Source: Myroides oncorhynchi (GTDB lineage Bacteria; Bacteroidota; Bacteroidia; Flavobacteriales; Flavobacteriaceae). From it: DNA of 64,000 nucleotides. Shown here piece by piece: positions 60,931 through 64,000 of this stretch. Made by a program: the position numbers and the translations under genes. Location of the stretch: NCBI RefSeq assembly GCF_020905415.1, contig NZ_JAJJMP010000001.1, positions 1,251,501-1,315,500 of the forward strand. The letters run 5' to 3'. Position 1 is the first letter of the stretch. Each line of letters opens with the position of its first letter. The notes under the pieces were generated by a model. It saw nothing but the letters and a program-made list of their open reading frames with translations, did no database searches and was not told where the DNA came from.

Positions 60931-61120
60931 TAATTCACATAGTTTCATCGCAGTTACTAAACTATTGCTGACTTTGTAGATTGTGGTGGTCTAAATAAGG
61001 ACTTAGAAGGCGTAGTTCATAGTTATGGTTGTTTTGGTTATCTCCTATTTAGGCGATGAAACGAATTATAGTAGGAGTATAAAATACAAAAGAGAGCTTA
61101 TGGGCTCTCTTTGTTTTTTT
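60931..61120 (+). ncRNA. candidate structured RNA with long closing stem and terminator
   Basis: TAATTC (60931-60936) pairs with GAATTA (61063-61068), and GTTTCATCGC (60942-60951) pairs with GCGATGAAAC (61053-61062), a 16-bp closing stem with a five-base bulge around about 100 nt. Inside, AACTA (60960-60964) can pair with TAGTT (61014-61018). A terminator follows: AAAGAGAGC/GCTCTCTTT (61089-61112) with seven T. No protein is encoded. A roughly 190-nt terminated RNA of this form could be a regulatory RNA (6S-like in size); identity is not established. Confidence 0.55.
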
Positions 61121-61236
61121 GAGCTATTAGACATTTTGTTCTGTCTATATAGTTTAAAACGCTTAAGAATATGTTGTTTCTTTATCTTAATTTAGAAAAA
61201 ATATAAGGGTGTATTAAAAGGTTAGAATTTAATACT

Positions 61237-61470
61237 TATATTTGTAAAGTGTTGAACATTAGTGTTTAATACAGTTTTTTAGGCCAATCTTCGAGGCTAA
61301 TATTTAAAAAAAATCAGATCAGACGTTAATAGGGGAAAATAGGCATTTTTATGCAGTTTTGGTTCGAGTGAGTCCATAGTGACTCCATTAAAACGAGCTT
61401 TTTAATGGAGTCATTATGCACACACGATGGTATCAATATACTTTCATACAAAGCCACATAGCAACTTCGT
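61237..61470 (+). ncRNA. repeated promoter-plus-RNA-like element, copy 2
   Basis: A -7 box TATATTTG (61237-61244) begins a region aligning with 23364-23590. It includes hairpin GTTGAAC/GTGTTTAAT, the block TTTTTAGGCCAATCTTCGAG with GCTAATATTTAAAA, and TTTTTATGCAGTTTTG. Within it GACTCCATTAAAA (61381-61393) pairs perfectly with TTTTAATGGAGTC (61400-61412). The other copy lacks that exact hairpin. No ORF. Confidence 0.5.
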
Positions 61471-61700
61471 AGGTAGGAAAAGGTAATAAAAAAAAGGTGG
61501 TTTATTTTTTTTGAGATAGGTGATACAATCTATAGTCCTTACAAGGGTTAAGGTCTTTGATTTCTAATGAGATAGAAATGATAATAGAGCTACAAAAGTA
61601 CAGATTTATTGTGTGACTTCTTATCTTTATGAAATAATAGCATTAGATATGTGCTTTAATAGTTGTGTGTAGAGTATTTTTGATACAATATCCATTTAGT

Positions 61701-61792
61701 TTGTCACCCTGAGGAACGAAGGGTCTCACGAGCAATTCTAGCAAGCACTATATTTAATATAAAGTGACACTTCCTTGCCGTCAGGGTGACAA
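61701..61792. repeat. palindromic repeat linked to a GIY-YIG remnant
   Basis: TTGTCACCCTGA (61701-61712) and TCAGGGTGACAA (61781-61792) form a perfect 12-bp inverted pair around 68 bp. Sequences of the GTCACCCTGAG type occur as dispersed intergenic repeats in many Bacteroidota, often beside GIY-YIG genes. One lies directly next to such a gene here. Confidence 0.65.
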
Positions 61793-61819
61793 TAGCATCA
61801 AATAAATATGGCGATTTTA

Positions 61820-62056
61820 TTACAAGAAAATAGTTTTTAAATATGGATTTATAGTTTTTATTAAGGCTATCTTTTTATCTTTTTTCCACCCTTTTAGTTC
61901 CTTATCACGTGTGATAGCGTTATTTATATAGATTGACTGTTCATAATATATTAGTTCTATAACATTGTATTTTGCAGTAAAACATGAAGTGTTTGTTTTG
62001 TTTATATGCTCGTATACTCTTCTTTGTAAGTTATTTGTTACTCCTATATAGAACAT
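61820..62056 (-). pseudogene. 5-prime truncated GIY-YIG endonuclease remnant
   Basis: A 78-residue frame that begins at FYIGVTNNLQRRVYEHINKT, the YIG half of the GIY-YIG fold. It continues with LIYYEQSIYINNAITRDKEL to the family end LIKTINPYLK. In-frame sequence upstream (HTYIFYKYRK) resembles the missing first strand, but has no start codon before a stop near 62107. Family members normally start about 12-15 residues earlier. It is probably nonfunctional, or uses an unusual start. It sits beside the GTCACCCTGA palindromic repeat. Confidence 0.65.
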
Positions 62057-62106
62057 TTTTCTGTATTTATAGAAGATATAGGTGTGAAAAAAACCTGTTA
62101 TTTGTG

Positions 62107-62370
62107 TATTAATTCATTAGGAATTGCTGCTTGAGCTATTTGATCCCATATCTAGTTTTTTTATTAAGATAATGCTTTCCCCCTATTGATGTGAACTAGT
62201 ATTAGGTATTTTTTGAGTACTTAAATTTTTTACCAATTATTCTTTGATTCCTTGCATTCTCTTTTACTAGAGGGCTAACTTAAATTCTACTAAAGTTGTG
62301 AATGATTATAAATATCCCCATCGTAGTCAGTATTTTGTGCTATTTATAAGCTAGTTAGTAATGATTTTCA
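62107..62370. other. noncoding stretch before yicC
   Basis: AT-rich, no gene or repeat recognised. Confidence 0.4.
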
Positions 62371-62378
62371 TACCTTTG
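62371..62378 (+). promoter_or_regulatory. -7 promoter box of the yicC-gmk-nadD operon
   Basis: TACCTTTG fits TAnnTTTG, 22 nt before the yicC ATG. Confidence 0.75.
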
Positions 62379-62400
62379 TAGCTATTATTTTTTTTAATAT

Positions 62401-63261
62401 ATGATACAATCGATGACAGGATTTGGTAAAGCATGTTTGCAATTACCAACAAAGAAAATCACAGTAGAAGTAAAATCGCTTAATAGTAAAAGCTTAGATC
62501 TAAATGTCAGACTACCATCGACTTATAGAGAGAAAGAATTACCACTTCGTAACCTTATAGCATCTGAATTAGAGCGTGGTAAAGTTGACTTCTCATTATA
62601 TAGTGAGATAACAGCTGAGGAGACTTCTAATAAGATCAACGGGCCTATCGTGATGGCATATATTAATCAGATGAAAGACATCATCGCTGATGCTGATACG
62701 ACAGAGTTGATGAAAATGGCTGTTCGTATGCCTGATGCTTTAAAAGTAGAACGCGCTGAACTAGACGAGAACGAGTGGAAAGAGATTGAGAAGGTTATCA
62801 CTGAGGCGATCGCTAATATGAAGGAGTTTCGTGCTAGTGAAGGAGCATCATTAGAAAAAGACTTTAGACTGCGTATCGGTAATATCCGCAAGTATATGGA
62901 TGAGGTGTCTGAGTTAGATAAAGAACGTATTGTAACTGTAAAAGAGAGACTACGTGCTAATCTAGTGGAGCTTCAACTGAATATAGATGAGAATAGATAT
63001 GAGCAAGAAGTAATCTATTATCTAGAGAAGATGGATATCACAGAGGAGAAAGTACGTCTAAGTAAACACCTTGATTACTTTATCGAAACAATAGAGGGGT
63101 CAGAAGCAAATGGTCGTAAGCTTGGATTTATTGGTCAGGAGATGGGGCGTGAGATCAATACTATGGGATCTAAATCTAACCATGCTGAGATGCAGAAGAT
63201 AGTAGTGAAGATGAAAGATGAATTAGAGAAAATAAAAGAGCAGGTACTTAACGTGCTTTAG
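62401..63261 (+). CDS. yicC: YicC-family endoribonuclease
   Basis: A 286-residue YicC/YloC protein, a family shown to have endoribonuclease activity on RNAs. The N-terminus MIQSMTGFGKACLQLP and VEVKSLNSKSLDLNVRLP, and the C-terminal blocks IEGSEANGRKLGFIGQEMGR and EINTMGSKSNHAEMQKIVVK are the family signatures. Acts in the cytoplasm. gmk begins 30 nt later, the usual yicC-gmk pairing. Confidence 0.95.
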   Translation: MIQSMTGFGKACLQLPTKKITVEVKSLNSKSLDLNVRLPSTYREKELPLRNLIASELERGKVDFSLYSEITAEETSNKINGPIVMAYINQMKDIIADADTTELMKMAVRMPDALKVERAELDENEWKEIEKVITEAIANMKEFRASEGASLEKDFRLRIGNIRKYMDEVSELDKERIVTVKERLRANLVELQLNIDENRYEQEVIYYLEKMDITEEKVRLSKHLDYFIETIEGSEANGRKLGFIGQEMGREINTMGSKSNHAEMQKIVVKMKDELEKIKEQVLNVL

Positions 63262-63291
63262 TAGATATATACAACACGACAGAATATTATT

Positions 63292-63861
63292 ATGCAAAGA
63301 GGTAAATTAATTGTCTTTTCTGCGCCATCAGGTTCAGGTAAGACTACGATAGTAAGACATTTATTAGAACAAGAAGAATTGAACTTAGCGTTCTCTATCT
63401 CTTGTACATCTCGTGAGCCTAGAGGTGAAGAGGTTAATGGTCAAGACTACTATTTTATTTCTCTTGATGAGTTTAAACAAAACATTAAAGGAGAGAAGTT
63501 CTTAGAATGGGAAGAGGTATATAGAGATAACTTCTATGGTACACTTAGCAGCGAAGTAGAACGTCTATGGGCAGAAGGTAAGAATGTTATATTCGATATC
63601 GATGTAGCAGGAGGTCTTCGTATTAAACGCAAGTTTCCTGAGGAGACTTTGGCTGTTTTTGTAAAGCCACCAAGTATAGATGAACTGAAGATCCGTCTGA
63701 AGAAACGCTCAACTGAGAGTGAAGATAAAATCAATATGCGTATCGCTAAGGCTTCTGTAGAGTTAGCTACAGCTCCTCAGTTTGATTTGATTATTAAGAA
63801 TTATGATTTAGATACGGCTAAGAATGAAGCTGTAGAGCTAGTGAAGAATTTTATAAAATAA
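63292..63861 (+). CDS. gmk: guanylate kinase
   Basis: A 189-residue kinase converting GMP and ATP to GDP and ADP. The P-loop is SAPSGSGKTTI at the N-terminus. GMP-binding residues lie in SCTSREPRGEEVNGQDYYFI, and the lid and core regions read NVIFDIDVAGGLRIKRKFPE and RLKKRSTESEDKINMRI. Length is normal. nadD starts 12 nt after its stop. Confidence 0.97.
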   Translation: MQRGKLIVFSAPSGSGKTTIVRHLLEQEELNLAFSISCTSREPRGEEVNGQDYYFISLDEFKQNIKGEKFLEWEEVYRDNFYGTLSSEVERLWAEGKNVIFDIDVAGGLRIKRKFPEETLAVFVKPPSIDELKIRLKKRSTESEDKINMRIAKASVELATAPQFDLIIKNYDLDTAKNEAVELVKNFIK

Positions 63862-63873
63862 AAGAATAAAGTA

Positions 63874-64000
63874 ATGAAGGTTGGGTTATATTTTGGGACG
63901 TTTAATCCGATACACATTGGGCATTTAGTGATTGCGAACCATATGGTGCAGTATACTGATCTCGATGAGGTATGGATGGTGGTGACGCCTCATAGTCCAC
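63874..64000 (+). CDS. nadD: nicotinate-nucleotide adenylyltransferase, cut by window edge
   Basis: The first 42 codons of NadD, which adenylates nicotinate mononucleotide in NAD synthesis. The start [20 protein letters not shown] shows the nucleotidyltransferase motif [10 protein letters not shown], followed by [10 protein letters not shown]. The rest lies beyond 64000. It follows gmk after 12 nt in one operon. Confidence 0.9.
   Translation, partial: MKVGLYFGTFNPIHIGHLVIANHMVQYTDLDEVWMVVTPHSP

Noticed and set aside
1..64000. CRISPR arrays, tRNA or rRNA genes, prophage
   Set aside because: No regularly spaced repeats, no cloverleaf or rRNA sequence and no phage structural genes were recognised.

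Overview
The window looks like a chromosomal segment of a low-GC member of the Flavobacteriaceae (Bacteroidota), perhaps Myroides-like. The grounds are the very AT-rich intergenic DNA, many promoter -7 boxes of the Bacteroidota form TAnnTTTG, few Shine-Dalgarno sequences, and lineage-typical genes (DUF4837, DUF3078, DUF2480, HU-CCDC81/SPOR protein, the class I RNR type). The genus is inferred from sequence flavour only. No rRNA, tRNA, prophage or CRISPR array was seen. Nearly all genes are core genes, and the unusual content lies between them.

Layout. 0-8 kb: ybeY and mnmG with a cluster of ParB-type parS palindromes (one at the end of ybeY, one abutting the mnmG start codon, one inside a terminator hairpin), then a methyltransferase, an OmpH/Skp-like lipoprotein and a Pif1/RecD-like helicase. 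8-24 kb: holB, pgk, mltD with a DUF4837 lipoprotein gene, kup, a tyrosine phosphatase, rnpA, an M1 peptidase, a subtilase lipoprotein, an MBL-fold hydrolase, DUF4240, and a small lipoprotein. 24-40 kb: the Fe-S assembly genes, sufA-sufB-sufC-sufD, then an opposite-strand block (nrdB-nrdA, an IS1595-type element, heme genes hmuT-U-V-S), then sufS-sufE-DUF59-DUF2480. 40-54 kb: DUF3078, asnA behind a leader that looks like an asparagine-sensing attenuator, hflX, a Ser/Tyr/Arg-rich secreted protein, an S1/P1 nuclease with a thioesterase, a frameshifted dprA, trpS, plsC and recA. 54-64 kb: def, a tandem pair of lipoproteins, trhO-trhP-ferredoxin-arsC-like genes, a long noncoding stretch with candidate structured RNAs, and yicC-gmk-nadD (nadD cut by the window edge).

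Main observations. (1) A 26-codon ORF with 8 Asn codons, a competing pairing and an intrinsic terminator lie directly upstream of asnA. This fits ribosome-mediated attenuation by asparagine supply. (2) The parS cluster suggests that the window lies close to the replication origin. (3) Two distant intergenic regions carry the same roughly 220-bp promoter-plus-RNA-like element, and a separate structured RNA candidate ends in a terminator at about 61.1 kb. (4) TrhO carries a C-terminal domain matching that of the adjacent TrhP-like protein, in an operon with a ferredoxin. (5) dprA appears disrupted by the loss of one G. (6) A MITE-like repeat family and a repeat linked to a GIY-YIG remnant are present.
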